Shown here piece by piece: positions 8,531-17,998 of a stretch of DNA of 62,507 nt. The position numbers and the translations under genes are program-made. Source of the DNA: a virus; IMG/VR virus record IMGVR_UViG_3300031658_000005, positions 1-62,507 of that record; one strand, given 5' to 3'. The notes under the pieces were generated by a model that ran no database searches, had not been told where the DNA came from, and saw only the letters and a list, made by a program, of their open reading frames with translations. Every line of letters begins with the position of its first letter. The first letter of the stretch is position 1.

Positions 8531-9572
8531 AATAGAATGTATTCTTCTTTATAAGTTTGTTGTAAGACGAGTTAAAGCTTTTATTAACGCCATTCTTATT
8601 TCTATTCATCATCTCTTTAGCAATCTTAATTACTTGAGACATAGAATTTTGGTGTGTTTTATTGCAGCACTCAGTAATATATCCCTCTATCTGAGTTTCA
8701 TTCATTTCTCCAAAATCATTTTCCTCTGGAGGAATAAAATAAACTTTTTCAAAGTCCATCGACTCGACCAATTTAAAAATAGATTTAATTGCTCCCTCAA
8801 AACCTCGATTAACAGAGGCTGTATTATCGTTATTGAATGATATGAAGATCTTTTTTATGGGAAGCAGAGCTAGTTTTGAGGTGAATGTAGGAGAAATATT
8901 AAGGCCAAAAGAAACTAAAACATTTTTTACTCCCTTCTCATACAAGGCCAAGCAGTCCCCTACAGATTCGACTATATGCACAGACTCTTTTTTCATAATC
9001 TCGTCCCTAACTTCCTTGATATTGTAGTATGGAAACAACCAATTAGAAGACCTGCCCATATGCAACCACTTGGGCCTATTGTCATCTGTCACTTTTCTAC
9101 CAGAAAAACCATGAATGCGACCGTCTTTTCTGAAGATGGGGAATATAACTCTTTGATACATTTTGCCAGACATAGCTAATCCACATTTAAAATCCTCAAG
9201 AGTTTTTTTGCTAATCCCTTTATCTAAATAAAAATCATGATGAGGGACAAGTTTATTTAGGGCTTTCTCTGGGTATGTTTTCTCTTCTTTCAAAAGGTAT
9301 TTTTGTTTAATTCTTACTCCTATATTTACACCATTATCCTTTAAATAATGCTTTACTACATTGCCATCATTAGTATTTAAAGTCTTCTTTAGCAAAGCTT
9401 CGAAAGGCATAAATTGAGAATCCTCTACATAGTCTTTCCAGACTCCAGTGTCTTTATATATTTGAAGAGCCGTAGAATTATCTCCAGACCTATATACCGC
9501 ATTTGTTCTCCAATACGCACCATGATCTTTTAGGTTGTAACCAAGGTTCTCAAGAACTTCTTTGTAATTCAT
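8517..9572 (-). CDS. DnaG-like DNA primase (TOPRIM)
   Basis: 351 residues. The TOPRIM domain shows VHIVESVGDCLAL (E202, D206) and ISFNNDNTASVNRG, the acidic metal-binding motifs of primases. The N-terminal 60 residues (YWRTNAVYRSGDNST ... GVWKDYV) follow the layout of the CHC2 zinc-binding domain but lack its cysteines and histidine. There is no C-terminal helicase-binding extension of normal size. It overlaps the helicase gene's end by one base, so primase and helicase are probably translated together. It makes RNA primers for lagging-strand synthesis. Confidence 0.88.
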   Translation of the reverse strand: MNYKEVLENLGYNLKDHGAYWRTNAVYRSGDNSTALQIYKDTGVWKDYVEDSQFMPFEALLKKTLNTNDGNVVKHYLKDNGVNIGVRIKQKYLLKEEKTYPEKALNKLVPHHDFYLDKGISKKTLEDFKCGLAMSGKMYQRVIFPIFRKDGRIHGFSGRKVTDDNRPKWLHMGRSSNWLFPYYNIKEVRDEIMKKESVHIVESVGDCLALYEKGVKNVLVSFGLNISPTFTSKLALLPIKKIFISFNNDNTASVNRGFEGAIKSIFKLVESMDFEKVYFIPPEENDFGEMNETQIEGYITECCNKTHQNSMSQVIKIAKEMMNRNKNGVNKSFNSSYNKLIKKNTFYYGNF

Positions 9573-11098
9573 TACATCGGTATCTGATCTAGATTATTGC
9601 GACGAACTTCAATTCCCCCTCCATTAGAAGAGTCTACAATGTCTTGTAAATCTCCGCACTCATCAATCCTAAAATTCTCAAGCTTTAAATTAACAAAGTT
9701 TTGCTTCTTTGTTCCATCTGGCATCTCCACTGGATGAATAGCTCTCAAAGCATCCTTGCCTAAGTGCCTTGCTTTTAGATTAATTAATTTGTGAGTTCCA
9801 AAGTTAGCCCCTTCTTCGTGAAGTTCTTCTGCAACCTTTCTTCTAAGTAAAAACAAATGAGAACAGAATTGAGTAATGCCATCAGAGAGGGATACCACGC
9901 TCTCATCATCAACAATAGACCCAACGTTTCTATTACTGGTAATGCCAAGCCTGTTCGACTGAACAGAAGTCAGCATGGAGACACATGGTTTTCCATCAAA
10001 AGATAAGTCTCTATGAATTGTCTGCTTGAATTTATGCACTAAATAAGAAACCTGTTGCCAGCCATCTGCCTTTCCAATGCTGCCAAAGTCACTCTTAATA
10101 TAGTCGAAGCTGAAAATCAAGGGATTGCCTCTTCCAATCTTTGAGAAATAAAATCTTTTTAATAAAGAACACATCTCGTCTGGAGACAAACCCGCGACAT
10201 TCTCATAATAAAACTCCATGCCTTTAATCTTCTCCCAAGCAGACCTGACTTTCGCGACAACTTCGTCCACGCTCCAATCCTTATAAGCAGTTGTCCTCCA
10301 TTTGCCAGTTTGCAAAAGCCATACTGGAATACCCGTCATAGCAGAACATTGCCTAAATATAAGTTCATCTTCGCTCATCTCGCCATTATCAAAGTGAAGA
10401 ACAGCGACCCCATGCTCAGCTGAAACTTTTGTTGTGTAGTCCATACAGAAGTTTGTCTTACCGACTCCAGATCTAGCTACAATAACAGAAATATTACCCG
10501 CGAGCAATAGTGACCCATACATCTCGTTAACTCTTGGATGAGGACCAAGCATTCCGAAGTCTTCAACAGGATTATTCCCCCTGTCCTCCACAAGCTCTTC
10601 CATCATTTCAAACAAGTTGACTGGTCCAGCCTCACTCATCTCAAAATCTTTTATGTTTTTATTGTAGATCTGATCTGATTGCTCTACGAGTTCTCCATAT
10701 TTTAAGTTAGGGTCTGCATTTTTTACAAAATCAGCAACATTTTTGCAGCTATTATAAATTTCCCTACGAGCAGTAAACTTCTTTAATTCTCTAACTGAGC
10801 TTAAGAATATCTTCTCTGTAATCTTGTAGAAAGCGAGTGAGTAAATATACTCTGCCACATCCACACTATCAGGAAAAGTAGCCTTCAGTTGTTGGATTCT
10901 TTGAACAAGAATCGTCTCGTCAATATTTTCTGCATTATTCAAAGCGTTTTTAAGGAGCTTGAAAATTGACACATTAACCTTTGAGTCTTCTGAATAAAAA
11001 TCTCGCTCATTTAAAAAGCTAGAAATTTCCTCCCACTTATGCTGGTGTTGAAGAACACCACTTAAAACTTTTTTTTCTAAATCAAATGAATGTATCAT
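9572..11098 (-). CDS. dnaB: DnaB-like replicative helicase
   Basis: 508 residues. The N-terminal helical domain (about 1-110) matches DnaB_N (LEKKVLSGVLQHQ). A linker follows, then a RecA-fold domain with Walker A ARSGVGKT (208-215), the H1a-like segment VAVLHFDNGEMSEDEL, and Walker B LIFSFDYIKSD. It is the 5'-3' hexameric helicase of the fork. The neighbouring primase, polymerase and recombinase support this. No separate helicase loader is recognised nearby. Confidence 0.92.
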   Translation of the reverse strand: MIHSFDLEKKVLSGVLQHQHKWEEISSFLNERDFYSEDSKVNVSIFKLLKNALNNAENIDETILVQRIQQLKATFPDSVDVAEYIYSLAFYKITEKIFLSSVRELKKFTARREIYNSCKNVADFVKNADPNLKYGELVEQSDQIYNKNIKDFEMSEAGPVNLFEMMEELVEDRGNNPVEDFGMLGPHPRVNEMYGSLLLAGNISVIVARSGVGKTNFCMDYTTKVSAEHGVAVLHFDNGEMSEDELIFRQCSAMTGIPVWLLQTGKWRTTAYKDWSVDEVVAKVRSAWEKIKGMEFYYENVAGLSPDEMCSLLKRFYFSKIGRGNPLIFSFDYIKSDFGSIGKADGWQQVSYLVHKFKQTIHRDLSFDGKPCVSMLTSVQSNRLGITSNRNVGSIVDDESVVSLSDGITQFCSHLFLLRRKVAEELHEEGANFGTHKLINLKARHLGKDALRAIHPVEMPDGTKKQNFVNLKLENFRIDECGDLQDIVDSSNGGGIEVRRNNLDQIPM

Positions 11099-11325
11099 AC
11101 GGACATATCGTCGTCTTTTTTCGCCAAGGCCATTTCTATTAACTTGCTAAGGGCCATGTCAACACAAGGGTTTTCAGTCTTGGTAGTCAATGTAGGGCAA
11201 CCATCCTTATTGACATATATTAGCATAAACCCTTTGTTTCCTCCGCTAATAGACCCTGTGGAGTCATAAATTTTATCCAATAGAGATTGAGGTATATCTG
11301 ATTTTTCTTCTTCGAAGCCCTTCAT
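11095..11325 (-). CDS. Hypothetical protein, 76 aa
   Basis: A short protein, MKGFEEEKSDIPQ..., in four-base overlap with both neighbours, which supports translation. It has a strand-rich middle (GFMLIYVNKDGCP) and a helical acidic end (KLIEMALAKKDDDMSV). Between the endonuclease and DnaB genes it may be a replication accessory factor. I recognise no family. Confidence 0.65.
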   Translation of the reverse strand: MKGFEEEKSDIPQSLLDKIYDSTGSISGGNKGFMLIYVNKDGCPTLTTKTENPCVDMALSKLIEMALAKKDDDMSV

Positions 11326-11738
11326 TTTAAAAGTTTCATTAAGTTTTTGGGGTAGCTTTTTGAGTCCATTATTTCCGACTCTAAAATTCTAATTAATTTA
11401 ATATTATTAATATCGCAAAAATACTCTTTTTTTTCGTCTCTCTTTAATTGACTGAGAAAGTTTTGCCTAGAGTTTGAATGAAAGAACTTATTGTATTTAT
11501 AGTGCTGGTTCCCATCTACTTCAATCGCAATATTCTGTGTAGCGTTAAAAAAGTCAATGGTCATTCTAGTTCCAGCAACAGGGAATTCTTCGAATACCAC
11601 ATCAGCAAACCAATGTTTTTTAATATTATTTTTTACGCTTTTTTGTATTCCGCTTCTGCATTTTGCATCCCAATCAATCAAATACTTAGAGACATTTTTG
11701 ATCTTTTTTTTCCTACCATTTGCACACAAAAAAGTCAT
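11322..11738 (-). CDS. Small PD-(D/E)XK endonuclease (Vsr/DUF559-like)
   Basis: 138 residues. The C-terminal half has the typical order: E50 or E51, then MTIDFF (D62), AIEVDGNQHY (E73, D75, H79), LKRDEKKEYF and IKLIRILESE. This ExDGxxH...RDxxK pattern belongs to the very-short-patch-repair-like and DUF559-type endonucleases. It sits between recA and dnaB in a gapless operon, overlapping both neighbours by four bases. Roles in recombination, repair or cutting host DNA are possible. Target specificity cannot be read from the sequence. Confidence 0.75.
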   Translation of the reverse strand: MTFLCANGRKKKIKNVSKYLIDWDAKCRSGIQKSVKNNIKKHWFADVVFEEFPVAGTRMTIDFFNATQNIAIEVDGNQHYKYNKFFHSNSRQNFLSQLKRDEKKEYFCDINNIKLIRILESEIMDSKSYPKNLMKLLK

Positions 11739-12874
11739 ACTAACTCCTTATTTAGGATATTGTCTTTTACAAATTCCGCCAGACAAGAGGTGGCTTTTTC
11801 ATCGCCCTCTAGGAACTCATAAAATGAACGACTACCTTGGTAAGAATCTTTAAAGCTAACCTCCTTGCCTTTAAGGTATTCTTTTAACTCTTCGTCAAGC
11901 TTTAGCCAAGCTCCCGCTTTTTCCAAATAACCCCACATAATAAGCATTTCTACGATCTCCCTCTCAATCCAAATGGACTTGCCCCCCATGCGACCATGTT
12001 TGATGGGATAAGTAACTATCTGACCCGTAGACTCGTTAGTTGATTTCAGGATTGCGACCTTAGCATTGTGGCCGTAAATTTTATTTTCTGGAGTGATTTG
12101 CTCATTTGGTTTTTCCAAAATCTTATCGGACTTGTTCTGCTTTTTAAATTCTAAAATCCAATCAGGATAGTGAAGGATTGCATTGCCGCCGCTACTATTG
12201 GTTTGGTTGTTTGGGTCTGCCTTAGCGTATTGACTAATATTAATAGAGCTGCGAACTTGAGAAATCATAATACACATATGTCCAAATTTACTCATTCCCA
12301 AGCTAACGCGCTTCAAGAAATCCGAACACATTAAAGCTCCTCCTGCAACTTTTCTGGCATCTGAAGACCCTTTATCCAAATCTTCCTTAGTGATGAGTCC
12401 GTCCATACTATCTATGACAATACAAAATTTCTCCTGATCTTTATTGTTTCTTAAAAGTCCTCTCAAGAAATCTACGACCGTATCTGTTATATTGCACTCC
12501 CAAACTAAACAGGTTCCTGCAACCCAGTCTTCTGGGAGATATACAAAATCAAGACCAGCTCTATTTCTTATATCTTCACTAAGGCGACCTTCAGCCATAA
12601 CGAACAGGCCTTTGGAATTATCCAGATTCTTAATCATGTTGTGCATGACATGAAGGGCTTCGTTTGTTTTCCCTCCCTCGTTAGCACCAATAAACCTATG
12701 CAATCCTGAACTAAATCCCCCACCCAAAACTTTATCTAAAATCATTGAGCCGCTTGAGACAAGATATGGCTTGGCCCCCTCCTCAAAATTAAGGTGATAT
12801 TCTTGGTTCGATTTAAAATAAGCCTGTGCGTATTCTCTTGAATCATTAAGGGTTTTACTATTCTTCTTATTCAT
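11735..12874 (-). CDS. RecA/UvsX-like recombinase
   Basis: 379 residues. Walker A is GANEGGKT (63-70), preceded by SGSMILDKVLGGGFSSG, the RecA entry segment. Walker B is CIVIDSMDGLI. The DNA-binding loops follow in order: MISQVRSSINISQ and NSSGGNAILHYPDWILEF. The sequence is shorter and more divergent than bacterial RecA and resembles phage UvsX-type recombinases. It promotes strand exchange in recombination-driven replication and repair. It is embedded among helicase and endonuclease genes and overlaps its neighbours at both ends. Confidence 0.88.
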   Translation of the reverse strand: MNKKNSKTLNDSREYAQAYFKSNQEYHLNFEEGAKPYLVSSGSMILDKVLGGGFSSGLHRFIGANEGGKTNEALHVMHNMIKNLDNSKGLFVMAEGRLSEDIRNRAGLDFVYLPEDWVAGTCLVWECNITDTVVDFLRGLLRNNKDQEKFCIVIDSMDGLITKEDLDKGSSDARKVAGGALMCSDFLKRVSLGMSKFGHMCIMISQVRSSINISQYAKADPNNQTNSSGGNAILHYPDWILEFKKQNKSDKILEKPNEQITPENKIYGHNAKVAILKSTNESTGQIVTYPIKHGRMGGKSIWIEREIVEMLIMWGYLEKAGAWLKLDEELKEYLKGKEVSFKDSYQGSRSFYEFLEGDEKATSCLAEFVKDNILNKELV

Positions 12875-13319
12875 TTAAAAAATCTTTTAGCGTTTTCTTT
12901 TTGTTCTCCAGAATATCTTGGCCTACCTTCTCCTTAGTGTCAAGATATTTATCTTTGTCAGGCGGCTTGTAATAAAACTCCTTGCGTTTTTTTGTCAAAT
13001 ACTCTCTCCCTTCTTTAGTTAAAAAGAATTTAATTGTATTTTTAAATACAAATGGAGGCTTTACTTTCTCTAGAAATTCTAGGTCTTTCTCACAATCTAC
13101 AAATTGCTCAAAAACCTTTGTTACTGTGTGCATTTCCATGCGCCAGTCTAAAGCCTTAGATTCTCCAAGCATCCTTTTTATAAAGTTCTTCCTAGCAGAA
13201 AAGAAGGGCTTGGGCTTTTTCTTTTTTGCGGGAGAAAATTTGTGACCGCAATCACACAGTCCAACTCTCGCTCCGACCAAAGCGTTACAGGAGGGGCAGG
13301 TCTTTTTACCTCTGGGCAT
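12867..13319 (-). CDS. Zinc-ribbon protein of unknown function, 150 aa
   Basis: The N-terminus carries a CPSC...CDCG four-cysteine zinc ribbon (about residues 8-25), followed by a very basic stretch (KKKKPKPF). The remainder is helical with Lys/Glu-rich ends. Position immediately before recA in transcription (8-nt overlap) suggests a replication or transcription accessory role, for example loading or DNA binding. I do not recognise a family beyond the ribbon. Confidence 0.7.
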   Translation of the reverse strand: MPRGKKTCPSCNALVGARVGLCDCGHKFSPAKKKKPKPFFSARKNFIKRMLGESKALDWRMEMHTVTKVFEQFVDCEKDLEFLEKVKPPFVFKNTIKFFLTKEGREYLTKKRKEFYYKPPDKDKYLDTKEKVGQDILENKKKTLKDFLNE

Positions 13320-13322
13320 GGA

Positions 13323-14357
13323 TCAAACCATACTTAACTTCAAATCATTGTCAACCATTTTTCCTACAAGGTTGGTGAAATTTGTTTTAGGCTCCCAGCC
13401 AAGGTTTTTGCGAGCTTCAGAGGAATCGCCCAAAAGCAACTCTACTTCAGCGGGGCGATAGAAATCTGGATTAATTTGCACCAAGACCCTTCCTTCGTGA
13501 AGGTATTTCTCGTTGACTCCCTTTCCCGCCCACTCGCATTTTTCTACGGCAAAACCCGCAAAGTTGAAAGCCTCCTCAACAAACTCTCTAATAGAGTGCG
13601 TCTCGTTAGAAGCGAGAATGTATTCTTTGGGTTCTTCTTGATTTAGCATTAGCCAAACACCCTCCACAAAATCTTCTGCATCACTCCAATCTCTTTTAGA
13701 ATCCACATTACCTAGCTCAAGGGGCTTAAAATCATCAAGAATATACTCTTGCTTAATTCTAGAAACGCCTTTGGTAATCTTGCGGGTAACGAATTCTTCT
13801 CCACGACGAGTCCCTTCGTGGTTAAATAGCCAACCTTGAATAGCAAATAATTGATAAGAATCTCTCCAGACTTTCACCATGTGCCTTGCACTAGCCTTAG
13901 AAACGCCATATGGACTCCGTGGCCGTATTGGGTGAAGTTCTGATTGAGGAGAAAACAAAACGTCTCCAAACTCCTCTGAGGAGCCAGCATTATAGTATCT
14001 GCAATTTGGGCAGTGTTTCCGAATAGCCTCTAGCTGATATAAGACGGCCATTGCGTTCGTTTCCATGTGATTGACTGGCATCCTCCAGCTAACTCCAACA
14101 AAAGAATTAGCAGCGAAGTTAATAAAATAATCAGGCTTCTCTTCTGCAATCACAAGCTCTGTATTGGCCTGATCTGCAACGTCAAGATCAATGAGCTTGA
14201 ATCGTGGATTACCCGCTAGATGAGAAATGTTTTCGTGGTTTTTGACACTGAGGCGACGAACTCCCGCAATAATAGTATACTCTGTATTCTCTAAAAGGTA
14301 GTCTGCCATAAAACTACCATCTTGACCTGTTACTCCTGTAATAATTACTTTTTTCAT
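13323..14357 (-). CDS. gmd: GDP-mannose 4,6-dehydratase
   Basis: 344 residues with GVTGQDGSFMADYLL at the N-terminus, the hallmark of GMD, and the catalytic SPYGVSKASARHMVK (Tyr-x3-Lys). The middle motif FNHEGTRRGEEFVTRKI is nearly invariant in GMDs. It converts GDP-D-mannose into GDP-4-keto-6-deoxymannose, the branch point to fucose, rhamnose, perosamine and colitose. The next upstream gene is a DegT-family enzyme that probably uses this product. Full length, no damage seen. Confidence 0.95.
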   Translation of the reverse strand: MKKVIITGVTGQDGSFMADYLLENTEYTIIAGVRRLSVKNHENISHLAGNPRFKLIDLDVADQANTELVIAEEKPDYFINFAANSFVGVSWRMPVNHMETNAMAVLYQLEAIRKHCPNCRYYNAGSSEEFGDVLFSPQSELHPIRPRSPYGVSKASARHMVKVWRDSYQLFAIQGWLFNHEGTRRGEEFVTRKITKGVSRIKQEYILDDFKPLELGNVDSKRDWSDAEDFVEGVWLMLNQEEPKEYILASNETHSIREFVEEAFNFAGFAVEKCEWAGKGVNEKYLHEGRVLVQINPDFYRPAEVELLLGDSSEARKNLGWEPKTNFTNLVGKMVDNDLKLSMV

Positions 14358-15515
14358 TTAAATATTATTTAATTTAGAAACCAGTTTTTCAATTTTAGTT
14401 TCTTTTAAATTGTGGAAAAGACCCACGTAAAATCCATTGTGATGCAGATCAATCGAGTTGGCATAATCAATTTCATCTTGGAAAAACTCTTTATAGCAAG
14501 TTTGGTAACCTAGAAATCCAGATATAATAGGTCTATATTCTATTTCTAGATCCTTGCATATATTCAATGCCTTCTTTTTTTTATCACTCTTGCATATAAT
14601 AGGTAGACAAAATGGAACATGTTCTCCTTCTTGCAATTCAGTAGGTAAGTAAAATTTATTTAAGTCCAACTTTGATTTAAATAGATTATACAATTTTTTT
14701 CTAGATTCTGTATATTTCTCCACTCTTTTTAGGTCTAGCATACCAACAAAAGCATTGAAATCTGAGTTTCTAAAATTATTACCGAGAGTATAAAAATCAA
14801 AAAGACTATCCACTAATTTATTCTCATAGCAAGAAGTATCTATGTCGTAAGCTTTTAAGCTCCTAACCATGCCATGATTTCTGTTGATTAAATAATATTC
14901 ATACTCCTCTTTCGAATTAGTAAATATAAAGCCTCCCTCAATAGATTGTATTTGATGACCGAAATACGTTGAGGTTGTGGAAGTAAAAAACGAAGAAACA
15001 TTTTTATTATCATAAGTTCCAAATGTATTTTCACAATTATCAAAATTTATATTTACTCCATATTTTTTTTGCAACCTCTGATATTCGCCCATTTTTGGAG
15101 TAAATCCAATCAGTGAAGTTGGAAAAACACAAGCTATTCTATCTTTATTCTTAATAATGAAATCTTCTAGTTTGGATAGATCCATAGAGAAATCAGATAA
15201 ATTTATATCAATAAATTTAGGATTAAATCCCGCTTTAATCCAAGGAGAACAAGATGTCTGCCAAGTAGTTGAGGGTAACACTACAATATTCCTATCTTCA
15301 CAAACAGATTTTTGATAATCCGCCAAAAGAGTATTAGCAGTAGACCCGCTTGAAACATAAACAGAATATTTACAACCCACATAATCTGCCATTTTGAATT
15401 CAAACTCTTTAACTCTATCTCCTTGAGTCCACCTGTTAGAAGGATTCAATATAAATTTGCAAATCTTGAGTCGATCTAAAAAAGAAAAATTATTAATATT
15501 TAAGGGCCAATTCAT
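14358..15515 (-). CDS. DegT-family PLP enzyme with His at the Lys position (ColD-like 3-dehydratase candidate)
   Basis: 385 residues of the DegT/DnrJ/EryC1 fold. SSGSTANTL binds PLP phosphate, and DNCENTFG holds the Asp that contacts the pyridine nitrogen (D159). The Schiff-base lysine position, normally K in patterns like TKNLTTGEGG, is H187 in GHQIQSIEGG. His at this site marks PLP-dependent sugar 3-dehydratases such as ColD and the E1 type rather than aminotransferases. With the adjacent GMD this fits GDP-4-keto-6-deoxymannose 3-dehydration, leading toward a 3,6-dideoxy sugar. Substrate is inference. It overlaps the glycosyltransferase upstream by four bases. Confidence 0.8.
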   Translation of the reverse strand: MNWPLNINNFSFLDRLKICKFILNPSNRWTQGDRVKEFEFKMADYVGCKYSVYVSSGSTANTLLADYQKSVCEDRNIVVLPSTTWQTSCSPWIKAGFNPKFIDINLSDFSMDLSKLEDFIIKNKDRIACVFPTSLIGFTPKMGEYQRLQKKYGVNINFDNCENTFGTYDNKNVSSFFTSTTSTYFGHQIQSIEGGFIFTNSKEEYEYYLINRNHGMVRSLKAYDIDTSCYENKLVDSLFDFYTLGNNFRNSDFNAFVGMLDLKRVEKYTESRKKLYNLFKSKLDLNKFYLPTELQEGEHVPFCLPIICKSDKKKKALNICKDLEIEYRPIISGFLGYQTCYKEFFQDEIDYANSIDLHHNGFYVGLFHNLKETKIEKLVSKLNNI

Positions 15516-16447
15516 AAGGTATTGTATACTTTGATTATATTTTTTGCTACAGAAGTTTCGCTAAACTTTTCTTTATATTGAATGCTATGTTTTTCAACAA
15601 AATTTTCACAAGCATCATTCCATTCTGGATTATTTATAGAAGAAGATATTTTATCTGGAGAGGAATCAACGCCTATTCCAGACCATAGTTCTTCGCTAGT
15701 TGGGTCATCCTTACAAACAATTGTCTTTGTTTTTGTCACAATTGATTCTAGCGCTGGTAACCCAACAGATTTAAAAGCTGAAGGAAAAAAGAAATACTCC
15801 ACAGAATTATAAAATAAGTTAAGAACTTCATCACTCACCACTCCATAGTAATCTCCCCACCTTGGGTTCTCTGAACCCACTATAGCTAACGAGTCTACAG
15901 GATCTCCCATCTCCATTATTGTTTCAGCAACAATGTGAAACCTTTTGTTAGGATCATTTGCTCTTCCAACATAAAGGTATTTGTAATTCTTGCCTCTTTG
16001 GTTTTTGATTTTATCTTTATCTTGCAAGTCCAAGTAAGAGACATTTTTTATGGGGTTGTAAATTACTTTGCTTTCTAAATCACACCAATTTAATAATTGC
16101 CACTGAACCTCTTCGCATATGCATGTGACTAAATCACAACCTTTTAACTTTTCTTTTAGGTCCAAGGGGTCGTAGCTTCTCCCATAAGGATTGTCTATGT
16201 AAGGATATCTAGATATATCATACTTATTTCCGTCAATACAGTGAGGAGGCAAATCCAAAACATTATAGATTATTTTAGCTTTTGAATTCTTGTTTTTAAA
16301 ATCAAGATCATACGAAGAAGGATCGTTGCAGTAAATCATATCTGCGTCCTCTATATTTGTTATTTGGTGACCTAAAGAAATAAAACCATTCCTAATTCTA
16401 TCTATTTGATTTATATAAGCTTCTGCTCCTGCACAATAAATATTCAT
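15512..16447 (-). CDS. Glycosyltransferase, GT-B fold (GT4-like)
   Basis: 311 residues. The C-terminal half has YLYVGRANDPNKRFH, the start of the donor domain, then a FFFPSAFKSVGLPALES segment with the Glu-containing motif of retaining GT4 enzymes. The N-terminal Rossmann half opens MNIYCAGAEAYINQIDRI. The donor sugar is unknown, but the dideoxy-sugar enzymes next door are suggestive. First of a run of five transferase-like genes on this strand. It is shorter than typical bacterial GT4 proteins. Confidence 0.8.
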   Translation of the reverse strand: MNIYCAGAEAYINQIDRIRNGFISLGHQITNIEDADMIYCNDPSSYDLDFKNKNSKAKIIYNVLDLPPHCIDGNKYDISRYPYIDNPYGRSYDPLDLKEKLKGCDLVTCICEEVQWQLLNWCDLESKVIYNPIKNVSYLDLQDKDKIKNQRGKNYKYLYVGRANDPNKRFHIVAETIMEMGDPVDSLAIVGSENPRWGDYYGVVSDEVLNLFYNSVEYFFFPSAFKSVGLPALESIVTKTKTIVCKDDPTSEELWSGIGVDSSPDKISSSINNPEWNDACENFVEKHSIQYKEKFSETSVAKNIIKVYNTL

Positions 16448-17205
16448 ATTGTTTTTACTTCTGGTTTTTTTTGATTAAATTTTGTAAAAAATTCTTCTCT
16501 AAATGAAAGTTTATTATTTTCTTCATCCCATTCATAAGAACAGATCCCATTATATCTTTTAAGTTGATACTTTATTTTTGCTTTTAAAAACTCTTTAGAA
16601 CCTACCCAAGAATAGTGGTCAGGAAAACAATTTTCTTTAGGTATTTGTGTAATAGATAAATTTTTATAGTCTACAATTTGGTTATTAATATTATAAGCTA
16701 TATCGTTCTCATAATAAAAATGACTCAACGCATTTTTCCCTTTATACTTTGTAGAAAAGATTCTTGGTGGATTAAAATCCTCAATATAATGACCTTTTGA
16801 AAAGACGAAATTTTTAAAGTTTATCTTATATGATTGGCTTTCGGGATTTTCTTTAATATATTTAATTGTTTTTATTATATCATCTTCTGAATAAAATTCA
16901 TCCTGATCTAGAAGCCATATATAATCAAGATCGTGAACCATCAAATGTTGCAGGGGAGAATTTCTAGAGAAGGAATCATTCGCCTCTTTGCCTAAACAAA
17001 TATAATCGATAAAATCTCTATGGTATTTTAGGAGTTGTATCGGAGTTTCCGTATCATCAATGTCCCACCCACTTTCAACATAATCTTTGTATTGATAGCT
17101 TGACACAGCTACTTTTTTGATCTCTGGTATACTTTTCCAGTTTTTTAAAACCCTCTCTGTATATTCAGGAAAACCATAAAAATTACACAGTAAACCTATT
17201 TTCAT
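16444..17205 (-). CDS. Glycosyltransferase-like protein, GT-A type
   Basis: 253 residues from the ATG at 17205, which overlaps the upstream stop in an ATGA arrangement. An in-frame ATG at 17217 is less likely. The N-terminus (MKIGLLCNFYGFPEY) and the acidic motif IWLLDQDEFYSEDD resemble GT-A transferases, where an Asp-x-Asp-like segment binds the metal and nucleotide sugar. A Trp-rich C-terminal end follows. No exact family is recognised. Confidence 0.65.
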   Translation of the reverse strand: MKIGLLCNFYGFPEYTERVLKNWKSIPEIKKVAVSSYQYKDYVESGWDIDDTETPIQLLKYHRDFIDYICLGKEANDSFSRNSPLQHLMVHDLDYIWLLDQDEFYSEDDIIKTIKYIKENPESQSYKINFKNFVFSKGHYIEDFNPPRIFSTKYKGKNALSHFYYENDIAYNINNQIVDYKNLSITQIPKENCFPDHYSWVGSKEFLKAKIKYQLKRYNGICSYEWDEENNKLSFREEFFTKFNQKKPEVKTI

Positions 17206-17996
17206 AAACTTTTCCAAAGGTTGAGATTATGCTTTTCCGATTTTCTGTCTTTTAGCTCCTGCTCTGTAATATCATGAGAATTTGGATCACCGCCTGTAGC
17301 CTCTACCCAAAAATTATGCCAAAATTTATTTACCTTGATCCTTTCTTTTAAATCGACATAACCTAGATGGTATACAAAAGGCATCCCACTAGCACAATAT
17401 TTAAGAGTATTTTCTATATCTGTGATATCGCAGAGAGGATATGTTTGCAGGAGTTCTCCTTCGTCATTAATCAATTCATCTGTACTTGTTTTATTGTAAT
17501 CTGGTCTCCCGTCTTCTTTTATACCAAAGTTAACTGGTCCTCTATTTAAACCTTTCTTGTGGATATACCATTTTGCACCAAAATCTATATAATGATTATA
17601 ATTACCATAAAGATTTACTACTGGGACAAAGAGAGACGCAAATTCGTTAGACTGAATTAACTGTTCCCCCAAGTTTACTATGGCCGATTTATCCCCACCT
17701 AATCTTTCGTCCAAGTTTTGTTGGACCATTAAATCTCCAGAACAAGCTTGTAGAGCAGAATTCTCTGTTTTCCCATAACAATACGGGTCATCATAAGAAA
17801 TATCTACTGATACGACTTTAAGATTATATCCCTTCTCTTCTCCATACTGCCTAATGACATTATCTGTATCGTCTTCACTTTTATTGACTGCTATACAAAC
17901 TTCGTCAGCGTAGAAAAACCAATTGTCTAATGCGCCCTTGTGATCAAATCCTTTATCTAAAATGTTAAAGGCTGTTGAATAAATACTTATTTTCAT
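17202..17996 (-). CDS. Glycosyltransferase-like protein, GT2-type
   Basis: 264 residues. The N-terminus MKISIYSTAFNILDKG and the segment YADEVCIAVNKSEDDTDNVI are the typical first strands of family 2 enzymes. LMVQQNLDERLGG occupies the position of the DxD metal-binding motif, in altered form. It belongs to the five-gene transferase run and overlaps the next gene by four bases. The acceptor is unknown. Some of these proteins could be glycan-binding rather than catalytic. Confidence 0.65.
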   Translation of the reverse strand: MKISIYSTAFNILDKGFDHKGALDNWFFYADEVCIAVNKSEDDTDNVIRQYGEEKGYNLKVVSVDISYDDPYCYGKTENSALQACSGDLMVQQNLDERLGGDKSAIVNLGEQLIQSNEFASLFVPVVNLYGNYNHYIDFGAKWYIHKKGLNRGPVNFGIKEDGRPDYNKTSTDELINDEGELLQTYPLCDITDIENTLKYCASGMPFVYHLGYVDLKERIKVNKFWHNFWVEATGGDPNSHDITEQELKDRKSEKHNLNLWKSL

Positions 17997-17998
17997 AA

